From DASSJF01 sp035280345 (lineage in GTDB: Bacteria > Sysuimicrobiota > Sysuimicrobiia > Sysuimicrobiales > Segetimicrobiaceae), in the NCBI GenBank assembly GCA_035280345.1, contig DATEGA010000199.1, positions 1-25,785 of the forward strand: a stretch of 25,785 nt of DNA, in the 5' to 3' direction. A model generated the notes under the pieces. It searched no databases. It had not been told where the DNA came from and saw only the letters and a list, made by a program, of their open reading frames with translations. Positions 14,024-22,474 of this stretch are shown piece by piece (within the stretch, counting starts at the first letter, position 1; each line of letters starts with the position of its first letter). Both the position numbers and the translations under genes were made by a program.

Positions 14024-14922
14024 CACCCGCGTCCACCTCCGCCCTCGCGAAAGCCACGGCGGCGCGCCGGCAGGGCACACCGGTCCGCCACCGCGCGACC
14101 TTCGCCGCGCGGTTCCTCCGCACGCCGCTGGCGATGTCCGGCGCCGTGATCGTCGCCGCGTACCTTTTCGCCACCGTCGCCGCCCCGCTGCTGGCGCCGG
14201 ACGATCCGCTCGTCATGCACAGCCAAATGCTTCTCGCCCGGCCGGGCGGCGCGCACCCCTTCGGGACGGACGAGTTTGGCCGCGATCTGCTGGCACGGTT
14301 ACTCTTCGGGGCCCGCGCGTCGCTGGCGGTCGCCTTCGGCTCGGTCGCGTTGGCGCTCGCGGCCGGTGGGGGGAGTGGCCTCGTCGCGGGCTACCGGGGC
14401 GGCGTCCTCGACAACGTCCTGATGCGCACGATGGATGTGATCTTCGCCTTCCCCGCCGTGCTGCTGGCGATCGCGATTATGGCGGTGCTTGGGGCGGCCC
14501 TCCAAAACGTCATCCTGGCGATCGGCATCGTCTACACACCCCAGTTCGCGCGCGTGGTCCGCGCGAGCGCGATCGAGACCCGCGGCCTGGAGTACGTCGA
14601 CGCCGCGGGCGCGCTCGGCGCCAGGACGCCGCGCATTCTCGCCCGGCACATCCTGCCAAACATCATGGCGCCGCTGATCGTGCAGACCTCGCTCAGCCTC
14701 TCCTTTGCGATCCTGACCGAGTCCGCGTTGAGCTTTCTCGGCCTCGGGACCCAACCGCCCACCCCGTCCTGGGGCAACATGCTCGCGGAGGCCCGCCGCT
14801 TCATGGTGATCGCGCCGTGGACGGCGATCACGCCCGGCGCCGCGATCGCCCTCATCGTGCTGGGTTTCAACTTGCTGGGAGACGGGCTGCGGGATCTCCT
14901 GGACCCGCGGCTGCGGCTGTGA
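14020..14922 (+). CDS. Peptide-type ABC transporter permease (DppC-like)
   Basis: The second channel subunit, 300 residues. It has the DppC hallmark N-terminal helix (MSGAVIVAAYLFATVAAPLL), then the HPFGTDEFGRDLLARLLFG segment. The EAA loop is YVDAAGALGARTPRILARHI followed by LPNIMAPLI, and LSFLGLGTQPPTPSWGNML lies near the C-terminus. Its ATG overlaps the preceding stop (ATGA at 14020-14023). The stop is 12 bases before murQ, which has its own strong Shine-Dalgarno in that space. No DppD/DppF-type ATPase gene follows, as it normally would; the energising subunits must come from elsewhere. Confidence 0.93.
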   Translation: MTPASTSALAKATAARRQGTPVRHRATFAARFLRTPLAMSGAVIVAAYLFATVAAPLLAPDDPLVMHSQMLLARPGGAHPFGTDEFGRDLLARLLFGARASLAVAFGSVALALAAGGGSGLVAGYRGGVLDNVLMRTMDVIFAFPAVLLAIAIMAVLGAALQNVILAIGIVYTPQFARVVRASAIETRGLEYVDAAGALGARTPRILARHILPNIMAPLIVQTSLSLSFAILTESALSFLGLGTQPPTPSWGNMLAEARRFMVIAPWTAITPGAAIALIVLGFNLLGDGLRDLLDPRLRL

Positions 14923-14934
14923 GGAGGACGAGGG

Positions 14935-15834
14935 ATGCCCGCTCCTGAGCGCAGCACCGAAGCCGCCAATCCGGCGACGCACGATCTTGACCTGCTGCCG
15001 GTCCTCGAGCAGGCGCGCCTGATGAACGCGGAGGATCGACGCGTCCCGGAGGCGGTCGCGGCCGCGCTGCCCGCCGTGGCCACCGCGGTGGACCGGATCG
15101 CCGGGGCCCTCGCGCGCGGAGGCCGCCTGCTCTACGTGGGCGCGGGGACGAGCGGCCGGATCGCGGCCCTAGATGCGGCGGAGTGCCCGCCCACTTTCGG
15201 CACCGACCCGCAGACGGTGCAGGCCGTGATCGCCGGCGGCCCGAAGGCGATCATGGAATCGATCGAAGGCGCCGAAGACGACGAGGCGGCGGCCGCGCAC
15301 GAAATCGACGCCCGCGGCGTCGGCGCGGACGACGTTGTGGTCGGTATTGCCGCGAGCGGTGAGACGCCGTTCACCGTCGCCGCGGTGCGCCGCGCCCGTG
15401 AACGCGGCGCGTGGACGGCCGGCGTCGCGTGCAATCCCGGCTCGTCGCTCGAGGCCGCCTGCGATCTTGCGATCGTCGCGGCCGTCGGCCCGGAAGTCGT
15501 CGCCGGCAGCACGCGTCTCAAGGCCGGGACCGCGCAGAAGCTCGTCCTCAACATGCTGAGCACGCTCGCGATGGTCCGCCTCGGCAAGGTCTACGGCAAC
15601 CTGATGGTCGACCTGCGGGCGACGAACACGAAATTGCGGCGTCGCGCCGCGCGCATTGTGGCCGCGGCGGCCTCGACGGCCGAGGACCGGGCGGCCGCGG
15701 CGCTCGGGCAGGCCGGTGGGCGCGTCCCGGTGGCGATCGTGATGCTGCGTCTCGGCCTGGACGCCGGCGCGGCGGAGGAGCGTCTGCGGCGGGCCGGGGG
15801 CTCGCTCCGACGGACGCTGGGGGAGGCGGGCTGA
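14935..15834 (+). CDS. murQ: N-acetylmuramic acid 6-phosphate etherase
   Basis: MurQ splits MurNAc-6-P into GlcNAc-6-P and D-lactate in the cytoplasm. It has 299 residues, standard length. The SIS-domain signature GAGTSGRIAALDAAECPPTF is at residues 70-88. The two glutamates known to be needed in E. coli MurQ (E83, E114) fall at exactly the same numbers here: E83 in AAECPP and E114 in EGAED. The downstream AGSTRLKAGTAQK block and the NLMVDLRATNTKLRRRA segment are also conserved. ATG 14935 is preceded by GGAGGACGAGGG. It overlaps anmK by one base (TGATG), so etherase and kinase are made together, matching their consecutive reactions. The usual MurR (RpiR-family) regulator gene is absent nearby. 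Confidence 0.97.
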   Translation: MPAPERSTEAANPATHDLDLLPVLEQARLMNAEDRRVPEAVAAALPAVATAVDRIAGALARGGRLLYVGAGTSGRIAALDAAECPPTFGTDPQTVQAVIAGGPKAIMESIEGAEDDEAAAAHEIDARGVGADDVVVGIAASGETPFTVAAVRRARERGAWTAGVACNPGSSLEAACDLAIVAAVGPEVVAGSTRLKAGTAQKLVLNMLSTLAMVRLGKVYGNLMVDLRATNTKLRRRAARIVAAAASTAEDRAAAALGQAGGRVPVAIVMLRLGLDAGAAEERLRRAGGSLRRTLGEAG

Positions 15835-17048
15835 TGGGGTGGCCGTGGCTCGACGCACTGATCGCCAAGCCGGCGAAACGCATCGTCGGGCTGATCTCAG
15901 GAACCTCCGCGGACGGGATCGCGGCCTCGCTCGCCGAGATCACGACCGGCGTCGATCCCGACCGGCCGAAGGTCGCGCTGCGGGGCTTCCGGATGACGCC
16001 GTTCCCCGAGGAGGTGCGCGCGCGCGTCCTGCACGCGGTGATCGAGCCGCTCACGACACAGTCGCTCGCGTCTTTGTCGTATCTCCTCGGGGAGTTGTTC
16101 GCCGAGGCCGCCCGCGCAGCCGCGCAGGCCGCGGGAGTGGGGATCGAGGACGTGGACCTCATCGCCTCGCACGGTCAGACCGTCGCGCACGTCGGCGTCC
16201 CGGACGCGGCCGATCCGTGGAGCCGGGCCGCGACGATGCAGATCAGCGAGCCGGCGATCATGGCCGCCCGAACCGGCCGCCCCGTCGTTGCCGACTTTCG
16301 CGCCGCGGACATCGCCGCCGGCGGGCAGGCCGCGCCGTTCGTCCCCTACGCCGACCTGCTGCTCCTCGGCGCCCCGTCCGGCCGCATCGCGTTGAACCTC
16401 GGCGGGATCGCGAACTTCACCGTCCTCCCGCCGAACCCGCGGCCGGACGACGTCTATGCGTTCGACTGCGGGCCGTCCAACATGGTGATCGACGGGCTCG
16501 TCCGCCACTTCTCCGGTGGCGCGGAGCGGATGGACCGCGACGGACGGCGCGCGGCGCGCGGCACCGTGCGCGCGAATATCCTCGCGGAGCTGATGCGGGA
16601 TCCGTTCGTCACCGCTGCGCCGCCCAAGACGGCCGGACACGAACAGTATGGCGTTCCGTTTCTCCGCGCGCTGCTAGGGCGCTGGGGCGAGGTCCCGCCG
16701 GACGATCTGATCGCGACGGCGACGGCGTTCTCGGCGGACGCGATCGCGTGGAACATCAGGCGGTACGTGGCCCCGTCCCACACGGTCGAGGAGGTGATCG
16801 CCTCGGGCGGCGGCACGCACAACCCGGTGCTGATGCGGCGCCTCGCCGAGGCGGTCGCGCCGCTCCGCCTGTGCCGTATCGACGACGTGGGCATCCCGAG
16901 CGACGCCAAGGAGGCGCTCGCCTTTGCCCTGCTGGGGCACGCGAGCCTCATGGGGCGTCCCGGGGCGCTGCCGCGCGTGACCGGGGCGCGCTATCCCGCG
17001 ATCCTCGGCACTTGGACGTGGCCGCCGATTTACCGGCCGACGTCGTAA
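15834..17048 (+). CDS. anmK: 1,6-anhydro-N-acetylmuramic acid kinase
   Basis: AnmK opens the 1,6-anhydro ring of anhydroMurNAc and phosphorylates it to MurNAc-6-P with ATP. The protein has 404 residues, slightly longer than the E. coli enzyme. Conserved blocks are GLISGTSADGI (19-29), ASHGQTVAH (111-119), VADFRAADIAAGGQAAPFVP (152-171), NLGGIANFT (188-196), FDCGPSNMVID (210-220), PPKTAGHEQYG and ASGGGTHNP. The start ATG overlaps the murQ stop as TGATG, with GGGGGAGG upstream; the frame is open far upstream inside murQ, but no similarity exists there. AnmK implies the substrate is anhydro-muropeptide, the product of lytic transglycosylases, rather than only lysozyme-type fragments. It may also be a general recycling enzyme in this organism. 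Confidence 0.96.
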   Translation: MGWPWLDALIAKPAKRIVGLISGTSADGIAASLAEITTGVDPDRPKVALRGFRMTPFPEEVRARVLHAVIEPLTTQSLASLSYLLGELFAEAARAAAQAAGVGIEDVDLIASHGQTVAHVGVPDAADPWSRAATMQISEPAIMAARTGRPVVADFRAADIAAGGQAAPFVPYADLLLLGAPSGRIALNLGGIANFTVLPPNPRPDDVYAFDCGPSNMVIDGLVRHFSGGAERMDRDGRRAARGTVRANILAELMRDPFVTAAPPKTAGHEQYGVPFLRALLGRWGEVPPDDLIATATAFSADAIAWNIRRYVAPSHTVEEVIASGGGTHNPVLMRRLAEAVAPLRLCRIDDVGIPSDAKEALAFALLGHASLMGRPGALPRVTGARYPAILGTWTWPPIYRPTS

Positions 17049-17093
17049 ACCGCCCACCTTGAGTCTCGAAGTCCGCGTGCTCGGGCGCGTCCA

Positions 17094-18230
17094 ATGAACA
17101 CCGGCCGGTTCGCCGACGCGATTCGCCTCCTCGAGAGCGCCGCCGGCGTCGCCTATCCGGGCGCCGTGCTTGGGGTGCTGTGGCGCGGCCAAGTGGCCGT
17201 CCGCCACGCGGCGGGCCGCACGGCCGCGCGTGACTGGGCGCCCCCGGCCACACCTGACACGATCTATGACCTGGCGTCGTTGACGAAAGTGACGGCGACG
17301 CTCCCGCTCGTGTTGGAGGCGATCGCGGAAGGCCGGCTCGCGCTCGACGATCCCGTGCCGGCCCACCTGCCCGAGTGCCCCCACCGGAACATCACGATCA
17401 GGCACCTACTGACCCACACATCGGGACTGCCGGCGTGGATTCCCTTTTACCTTCGGACGATGGGGGGCGACGCGATCGTGCGCGGCGCGGCGGCGACACC
17501 GCTCGAGGCGCCGCCCGGAACGCGGGTCACCTACAGCGACGTCGGCTTCGTACTCCTCGGCGAAATCGTCCGGCGGATGTTCGGTGCGCCGCTCGACGCG
17601 CTCGCAAGGGATCGCGTCTACGACCCGCTCGGGATGGCGCACACCGGATACCGGCCGGTACGCCCAGTGCCGGCCGGGAACGAGCCGCCCGCCGGCGATC
17701 TCGCCATCGCCCCGACCGAAGACGGGACCACCATCGAGCAGCGCATGACCGAAGATCCGCAGTGGGCGGCGGCGGGCCGCCGCCATACGTGGCGCCGCTA
17801 CCTCATCTGGGGCGAAGTACACGACAGCAACGCGCACGCGATGGGCGGCGTGTCCGGGCACGCGGGCCTGTTCGGCACGGCCGACGACCTCCTCGCGTAT
17901 GCACGCATGTGGCTGGCGAACGGCCGGGGGCCCCGCGGGGGGGTCCTCGAGGCGGCGCTCGTCGAGACGGCGATCGCGCCGCAGACATCTCCCCCGAACG
18001 TCCGGGGGCTCGGCTGGGCGCTCACCGGAGGCCAGGGGTGGTGGCGCGACTCGCTGTCGCCGCGGGCGTTCGGCCACACCGGCTTCACCGGCACCTCGAT
18101 TGTCGTCGATCCGGCGCGGGACCTCGCAATCGTACTACTCAGCAACGCCGTCCATCTCGGCCGCGACCGCACCGGCATCATGAGCCTGCGCCCGGAGATC
18201 GCCGCCGCCGTCGCGCGCGCGGTCGCCTAA
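17094..18230 (+). CDS. Beta-lactamase-fold serine hydrolase, AmiE/YbbE-like, no signal peptide
   Basis: A 378-residue class C beta-lactamase-family hydrolase. The nucleophile motif SLTK gives Ser62 and Lys65, the second motif is Tyr147-Ser-Asp149, and the KTG equivalent is H328-T-G. The family-specific block GEVHDSNAHAMGGVSGHAGL (240-259) resembles B. subtilis YbbE (AmiE), reported as an N-acetylmuramyl-L-alanine amidase encoded in the murQ-murP-nagZ cluster. Position after murQ-anmK fits an amidase that strips peptide from imported MurNAc-peptides. Unlike the secreted Bacillus enzyme, this one starts MNTGRFADAIRLL, with no signal peptide, so it should act in the cytoplasm. ATG 17094 has a weak Shine-Dalgarno, 45 bases after anmK; an upstream GTG hits a stop. 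A D-alanyl peptidase or esterase activity remains possible. Confidence 0.85.
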   Translation: MNTGRFADAIRLLESAAGVAYPGAVLGVLWRGQVAVRHAAGRTAARDWAPPATPDTIYDLASLTKVTATLPLVLEAIAEGRLALDDPVPAHLPECPHRNITIRHLLTHTSGLPAWIPFYLRTMGGDAIVRGAAATPLEAPPGTRVTYSDVGFVLLGEIVRRMFGAPLDALARDRVYDPLGMAHTGYRPVRPVPAGNEPPAGDLAIAPTEDGTTIEQRMTEDPQWAAAGRRHTWRRYLIWGEVHDSNAHAMGGVSGHAGLFGTADDLLAYARMWLANGRGPRGGVLEAALVETAIAPQTSPPNVRGLGWALTGGQGWWRDSLSPRAFGHTGFTGTSIVVDPARDLAIVLLSNAVHLGRDRTGIMSLRPEIAAAVARAVA

Positions 18231-18284
18231 CCGCCCGCCGAATCGCTGAAGGACCGCTTTTCGGCCCCCGCGAAGGCGCAGGCG

Positions 18285-19313
18285 ATGGACTACTTTCTCG
18301 GCGTCGACGGCGGCGCGTCCGGCACGGCCTGCGCCGTGGCGAGCGCCGACGGCGCGGTCCTCGGCATCGGACACGCCGGTCCCAGCAACCACATCCTGGC
18401 GTCGGGAGGCCGTGAACGCGCCCGGGCGGCGGTGCGCGGCGCGGTCGGGCAGGCGCTCGCCGCGGCCGGACTTGGATCCGTGACGTTCCGCGCGGCGCAG
18501 TTCGGCATGACCGGCATCACGCGCGACTCGGAGCAGGCGCGCGTCTTCGCCGACGTCGTGCGCGAGACGCTCGACGCCGCGCTCGTCCGCATCGAAAACG
18601 ACGCCGTGATCGCCCGCGCTGGGGCCTTGGCCGGACGGCCAGGAGTCATCGTGATCGCCGGCACCGGATCGGTCGCGTTCGGCGAGGACCCGCAGGGCGG
18701 CCAGGCCCGTGCCGGCGGCTGGGGCTACATCTTCGGCGACGAGGGCAGCGGATTCGCGATCGGCTGCGGCGGGGTGCGCGCGGCGCTGCACGCCCGCGAC
18801 GGGACAGGCGAGCCGACCGTGTTGGTCGAGCGCCTCGGCGAGACCGCGGGGATGTCCGTCGCCGACATTCCGATGGCGTTTTACGAAGGCCGCGTCGACC
18901 GCTCGAGAATCGCCGGCCTCTCCCGCGCCGTCTCGCGCGCCGCCGAGGAACGCGACGCGGTGGCGCACCGTCTCATCGAGGAGGCGGCCGCGGCGCTCGC
19001 CCGTCTGGTCGCCGCGGTGATCGCGAGGCTGCGGTGGCCCGACGGGCCGGTCGCGGTCGGTCCGGTCGGCGGCGTATTCGAGGCCGGCCGTACGATTCTG
19101 GGCCCGCTCGGCGAGGCGCTCGCCCGCACGACGCCGCAGGCGGTGCTGGTGCCACCGAGGCTGGAGCCGGCCGCGGGCGCCGTCCTGCTCGCGATGCGCG
19201 CGGCCGGCCTGCCGCTTTCGCCCACCGTGCTCGCATTGCTCGCCGCCACGTGGGAGCTCCGCCGGGGCGGGGCACCCGCTCAGGGTCGGCCCGAGTATCC
19301 AACCCCGCCGTGA
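18285..19313 (+). CDS. BadF/BadG-type N-acetylhexosamine kinase (NagK/MurK-like)
   Basis: An actin/hexokinase-fold ATPase of the BcrAD/BadFG family, 342 residues. The phosphate-1 motif GVDGGASGT is at residues 6-14, phosphate-2 is IAGTGS, and the GGWGYIFGDEGSGFAIG segment is the family's sugar-side signature. Relatives phosphorylate GlcNAc at C6, and in Clostridium acetobutylicum MurK accepts both MurNAc and GlcNAc. Here it would supply GlcNAc-6-P or MurNAc-6-P from free sugars, complementing AnmK, which handles the anhydro form. It could instead be a ManNAc kinase, as nanE follows after 10 bases. It lacks the Fe-S cysteines and radical-enzyme context of the 2-hydroxyacyl-CoA dehydratase activators in the same family. 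Sugar specificity is not readable. Confidence 0.9.
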   Translation: MDYFLGVDGGASGTACAVASADGAVLGIGHAGPSNHILASGGRERARAAVRGAVGQALAAAGLGSVTFRAAQFGMTGITRDSEQARVFADVVRETLDAALVRIENDAVIARAGALAGRPGVIVIAGTGSVAFGEDPQGGQARAGGWGYIFGDEGSGFAIGCGGVRAALHARDGTGEPTVLVERLGETAGMSVADIPMAFYEGRVDRSRIAGLSRAVSRAAEERDAVAHRLIEEAAAALARLVAAVIARLRWPDGPVAVGPVGGVFEAGRTILGPLGEALARTTPQAVLVPPRLEPAAGAVLLAMRAAGLPLSPTVLALLAATWELRRGGAPAQGRPEYPTPP

Positions 19314-19323
19314 GCCGGACTCC

Positions 19324-20013
19324 GTGACCGCCCCGGCCCTGCTCGACTTGCTGCGCGGTCGCCTGATCGTCTCGTGCCAGGCCGTGGCCCCGAGCCCGCT
19401 CCGCCGCTCCGACATCATCGCGGCGCTGGCCGAGTGCGCGGTGCTCGGCGGCGCGGCCGGGGTGCGGATCGATTCTCCCAACGACGTGGCCGCGACGCGG
19501 GCGCGGGTGCGGGCGCCGATCGTCGGGTTGTTCAAACGCCGGGCCGATTCGCCGATCTACATCACGCCGAGGTTTGAGGACGCGCAGGCCGTCGCGCGGG
19601 CGGGAGCCGAGATCGTCGCGCTGCAGGCCACCCGCGAGCGCGCGCTGCACGGCGATCCGCTTCCGCAGTTGATCGACCGGATCCACGCGGAGTGTCGGGT
19701 GCTCGTCATGGCCGATGTGTCCACGCTCGACGAGGGCGCGGCGGCTGAGGCCGCCGGCGCCGACATCATCGCGACGACGATGGCTGGTTACACGCCGCAC
19801 AGCCGGCAGATGCCCGGCCCCGACCTGCGCCTCGTCGAAGAACTGGCCGCGCACGTGTCCGTGCCGATCGTCGCGGAGGGACGGATTCAGACGCCGGACG
19901 ACGCGGCCGCGGCGCGCCGCGCCGGTGCGTGGGCCGTCGTCGTCGGTCGTGCGATCACGATGCCGGACGCGATCACCGCCCGGTTCGCCCGGGCGGTGGA
20001 AGACGCGACGTAG
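19324..20013 (+). CDS. nanE: N-acetylmannosamine-6-phosphate 2-epimerase
   Basis: A TIM-barrel epimerase that interconverts ManNAc-6-P and GlcNAc-6-P, 229 residues. The catalytic Lys is K71 in IVGLFKRR and the acidic partner is E185 in AEGRIQTPDD. The N-terminal LIVSCQA and the DVSTLDEG and TTMAGYT phosphate-side loops are typical. It starts at GTG 19324, ten bases after the kinase stop. NanE usually serves sialic acid catabolism, but no lyase (nanA) or transport gene for sialic acid is visible. Here it may feed ManNAc into the GlcNAc-6-P pool or run in reverse. It is the last gene of the rightward operon; its TAG is 3 bp from the stop of the opposing PHP gene, and no terminator fits between. 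Confidence 0.94.
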   Translation: MTAPALLDLLRGRLIVSCQAVAPSPLRRSDIIAALAECAVLGGAAGVRIDSPNDVAATRARVRAPIVGLFKRRADSPIYITPRFEDAQAVARAGAEIVALQATRERALHGDPLPQLIDRIHAECRVLVMADVSTLDEGAAAEAAGADIIATTMAGYTPHSRQMPGPDLRLVEELAAHVSVPIVAEGRIQTPDDAAAARRAGAWAVVVGRAITMPDAITARFARAVEDAT

Positions 20014-20016
20014 GTC

Positions 20017-20931
20017 CTAGCGCTCCACAAACAGCGGATTCGTCCAGGCCATGCGGCCGTCCGGCGCCACGGCCTCGATGCGCAGATACTGCTCCCGTCC
20101 CCGCAGTACGAACGACGCCTCGCGGAGCGACGCGCCGTCGGCCTGGACGCGCCCGCCCCGGCGGGTGTCGCAGACGAAGCGGACCTCGGCCGCCCCCGGC
20201 GCGGCGATGCGCACCGCGGCGGTCTCGCCGTCGAACGTCACGTCCTCGAGCATGACACCCGTCGAGGCGTAGTAGGATCCCGAGGACAACGCCTCGGTCA
20301 CTGATGCCGGCGTCAGCGTCTCGGCCCGCAGCATCGTCCAGCCCTTGCCGTGGTCGGCAAATTTCCAGTGGGCGTCGTCGTTGGCGGCGCCGAGCAGCGG
20401 CCGGCGGCGCGCGAGACAGTCGTCCCAATGGACGCTGCTGTAGCCTTTGCGAATGTCCTCATCGACGTTTGCGTTGTAGACCTCGATCCCGGCGACGTCC
20501 CGCAGCGGCATCAGGTCGTCGGCGACGAGGCCGGTCCAGTACGGATGCGCAACGAACACGACCGCCCCCGCGGCGCGGAGCCGGTCGACGATGGTCTGAG
20601 CCGGTAGCGCATAGCGGGCCGTGGTCTCCCGCGGAAGGTCGATCATTTCGCGCAGCCCGATGCCGAGAATGTGAAACGCGGTGCCGACGCCCGTGCGGCC
20701 GGCGTCGATCTCGACGCCGGGCACGAGCACGAGCCCCCCGGCGGCCGCGGAGCGCGCCGCGGTGGTCACGCGATTGTGATCGGTGATCGCGAGAAAGTCG
20801 TAGCCGCGCGCCGCGTACCAGGCCACCACGTCCTCGACCGAACGCGCGCCGTCGGATTCCGTGGTGTGACAATGCCACACGCCGCGGTACCACCGTCCGG
20901 GGCGCGCAAACGGGTTGAGTAGCCGGCTCAC
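20017..20931 (-). CDS. PHP-domain metal-dependent phosphoesterase (CehA/McbA-like)
   Basis: A 304-residue protein with a PHP domain in residues 15-200 and a beta-rich C-terminal part of about 90 residues. Predicted metal ligands are H20 and H22 (WHCHTTESDG), D51-H52 (AITDHNR), E74 (PGVEID), H129 (FVAHPYW) and D186/H188 (NDDAHW). The set is complete, so hydrolase activity is likely. PHP proteins hydrolyse phosphomonoesters or phosphodiesters using two or three metals. The GTG at 20931 forms a GTGA overlap with the glpK stop and has a good GGAGG seven bases upstream; the longer open frame into glpK is spurious. As the last gene of a glycerophosphodiester operon, a glycerophospho-ester substrate is plausible. 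No signal peptide, hence cytoplasmic. Confidence 0.88.
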   Translation of the reverse strand: MSRLLNPFARPGRWYRGVWHCHTTESDGARSVEDVVAWYAARGYDFLAITDHNRVTTAARSAAAGGLVLVPGVEIDAGRTGVGTAFHILGIGLREMIDLPRETTARYALPAQTIVDRLRAAGAVVFVAHPYWTGLVADDLMPLRDVAGIEVYNANVDEDIRKGYSSVHWDDCLARRRPLLGAANDDAHWKFADHGKGWTMLRAETLTPASVTEALSSGSYYASTGVMLEDVTFDGETAAVRIAAPGAAEVRFVCDTRRGGRVQADGASLREASFVLRGREQYLRIEAVAPDGRMAWTNPLFVER

Positions 20932-22466
20932 GACTGTGCCTCCTGCGTCCATCCGCGCGCGCGCTCCACCGCGCGCCGCCAGCCTGCGTAGCGTTCGTCC
21001 CGCGCCGCGGCCGAGATCGCCGGCTCGAAGGTCCGATCGGCCGCCCACCCCGCGCCCGCCGCCTCGAGCGACTCCCACACGCCCTGCGCCACCCCCGCCG
21101 CGTACGCCGCGCCGAGCGCGGTCGTCTCGCCGACCGCGGACCGCACCACCGGCAGTCCCAGCAGGTCCGCCTGCAGCTGCAGCAGCACGTCGTTGCGCGA
21201 GGCGCCGCCGTCCACGCGCAGCGCTCGAAGCGGCAGGCCGGTGTCGCGCTGCATCGCCTCGACCACGTCGCGCGTCTGGTAGCAGATCGCTTCCAGCGTC
21301 GCGCGGGCGAAGTGCGCCCGCGTCACGTACCGGGTCAGCCCGACGATCGCCCCGCGGGCGGTCATATCCCAGTACGGCGCGAACAGCCCGGAAAACGCCG
21401 GCACGAAATACGCGCCGCCGGTATCGGGCACCGAGGCCGCGAGATCGGCCGTTTCGTCCGCGTTGCGGATGATCCCGAGGTCGTCCCGCAGCCATTGCAC
21501 CGCCGCTCCGGCGATCGCGATCGAGCCTTCCAAGGCGTAGGCGACGTCCGTCGGGAGCGCGTACGCCACGGTGGAGATGAGTCCCGCCGTGCTGGATGCC
21601 GGTTCGGTGCCGGTGTGTTGCAGCAGAAAACAGCCGGTCCCGTAGGTGTTCTTGGCGTCGCCCGGGTGGCAGCACGCCTGGCCGACGAGCGCCGCCTGCT
21701 GATCGCCTAGCGCCGCGCAGATGGCCACCGCGGCGCCAAGCGGCCCGTCGCGGCGGGTCTCGCCGTATCGCCCGCTGCTCGGGCGGATCTCCGGCAGCAC
21801 CGCCGCCGGGATGCGAAGCAGGCCGAGCAGCTCGGGTGCCCACGTGCGCGTCCGGAGATCCATCAGCATCGTGCGCGACGCGTTGGTGGGATCGGTGACG
21901 TGCGCCCCGCCGTCCGGCCCGCCGGTCAGCCGCCAGATCAGCCAGGCATCGATCGTGCCGGCGCAGAGATCGCCGCGCTCCGCGCGCGTCCGCACACCGG
22001 GCACGCGGTCGAGAATCCAGGCCAGCTTCGTCGCGGAGAAATACGTCGCGACCGGGAGCCCTGTCCGCGACCGGATCGTCTCGGCGGCCCCATCGCGGAT
22101 CAGCATCTCGCAGGCCTCGCGCGTGCGGGTGTCCTGCCAGACAATCGCGGGGTACACGGGCCGGCCGGTGGCGCGGTCCCAGACGACCACGGTCTCCCGC
22201 TGGTTCGTGATGCCGACCGCGGCGAGCGGTGGCCGGCGCGAGGACGCCGCCGAACGCGCGGCTGCCCGGTCCAGCGCCTCGGCGACGACGCGGGCCGTCG
22301 CCCCCCAAATCTCCTCGGGGTCGTGCTCGACCCATCCCGGCCGCGGCGTCAACTGCCGGTGCTCCACGTAGGCGGACGCCAGCGGACGCCCCGCCTCGTC
22401 GAACACAATGCAGCGCGTTCCCGTGGTGCCCTGGTCGACGGCCGCGATCCGCGCCGGCGCTGCCAC
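20928..22466 (-). CDS. glpK: Glycerol kinase
   Basis: An FGGY-family kinase that converts glycerol and ATP to sn-glycerol-3-phosphate; 512 residues, normal length. Characteristic elements are the N-terminal ATP loop DQGTTGTR (11-18), GITNQRETVVVWDR with the substrate Arg-Glu pair, TYFSATKLAWIL, GDQQAALVGQ with the catalytic Asp, KNTYGTGCF, and the C-terminal RVDGGASRND and GETTALGAAY blocks. GTG 22466 is chosen because homology begins at ARIAAVDQG; it lies 8 bases after the binding-protein stop. The 3' end overlaps the PHP gene. Finding glpK in a Ugp-type operon suggests the imported compound yields free glycerol, or that glycerol itself is a substrate of the importer. Confidence 0.96.
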   Translation of the reverse strand: MAAPARIAAVDQGTTGTRCIVFDEAGRPLASAYVEHRQLTPRPGWVEHDPEEIWGATARVVAEALDRAAARSAASSRRPPLAAVGITNQRETVVVWDRATGRPVYPAIVWQDTRTREACEMLIRDGAAETIRSRTGLPVATYFSATKLAWILDRVPGVRTRAERGDLCAGTIDAWLIWRLTGGPDGGAHVTDPTNASRTMLMDLRTRTWAPELLGLLRIPAAVLPEIRPSSGRYGETRRDGPLGAAVAICAALGDQQAALVGQACCHPGDAKNTYGTGCFLLQHTGTEPASSTAGLISTVAYALPTDVAYALEGSIAIAGAAVQWLRDDLGIIRNADETADLAASVPDTGGAYFVPAFSGLFAPYWDMTARGAIVGLTRYVTRAHFARATLEAICYQTRDVVEAMQRDTGLPLRALRVDGGASRNDVLLQLQADLLGLPVVRSAVGETTALGAAYAAGVAQGVWESLEAAGAGWAADRTFEPAISAAARDERYAGWRRAVERARGWTQEAQS

Positions 22467-22474
22467 CCGCCGGC

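Noticed and set aside
18285..19313. BadF-family gene as activator of a 2-hydroxyacyl-CoA dehydratase or benzoyl-CoA reductase
   Set aside because: No Fe-S cysteine pair of activators is present, and the neighbours are amino-sugar genes.
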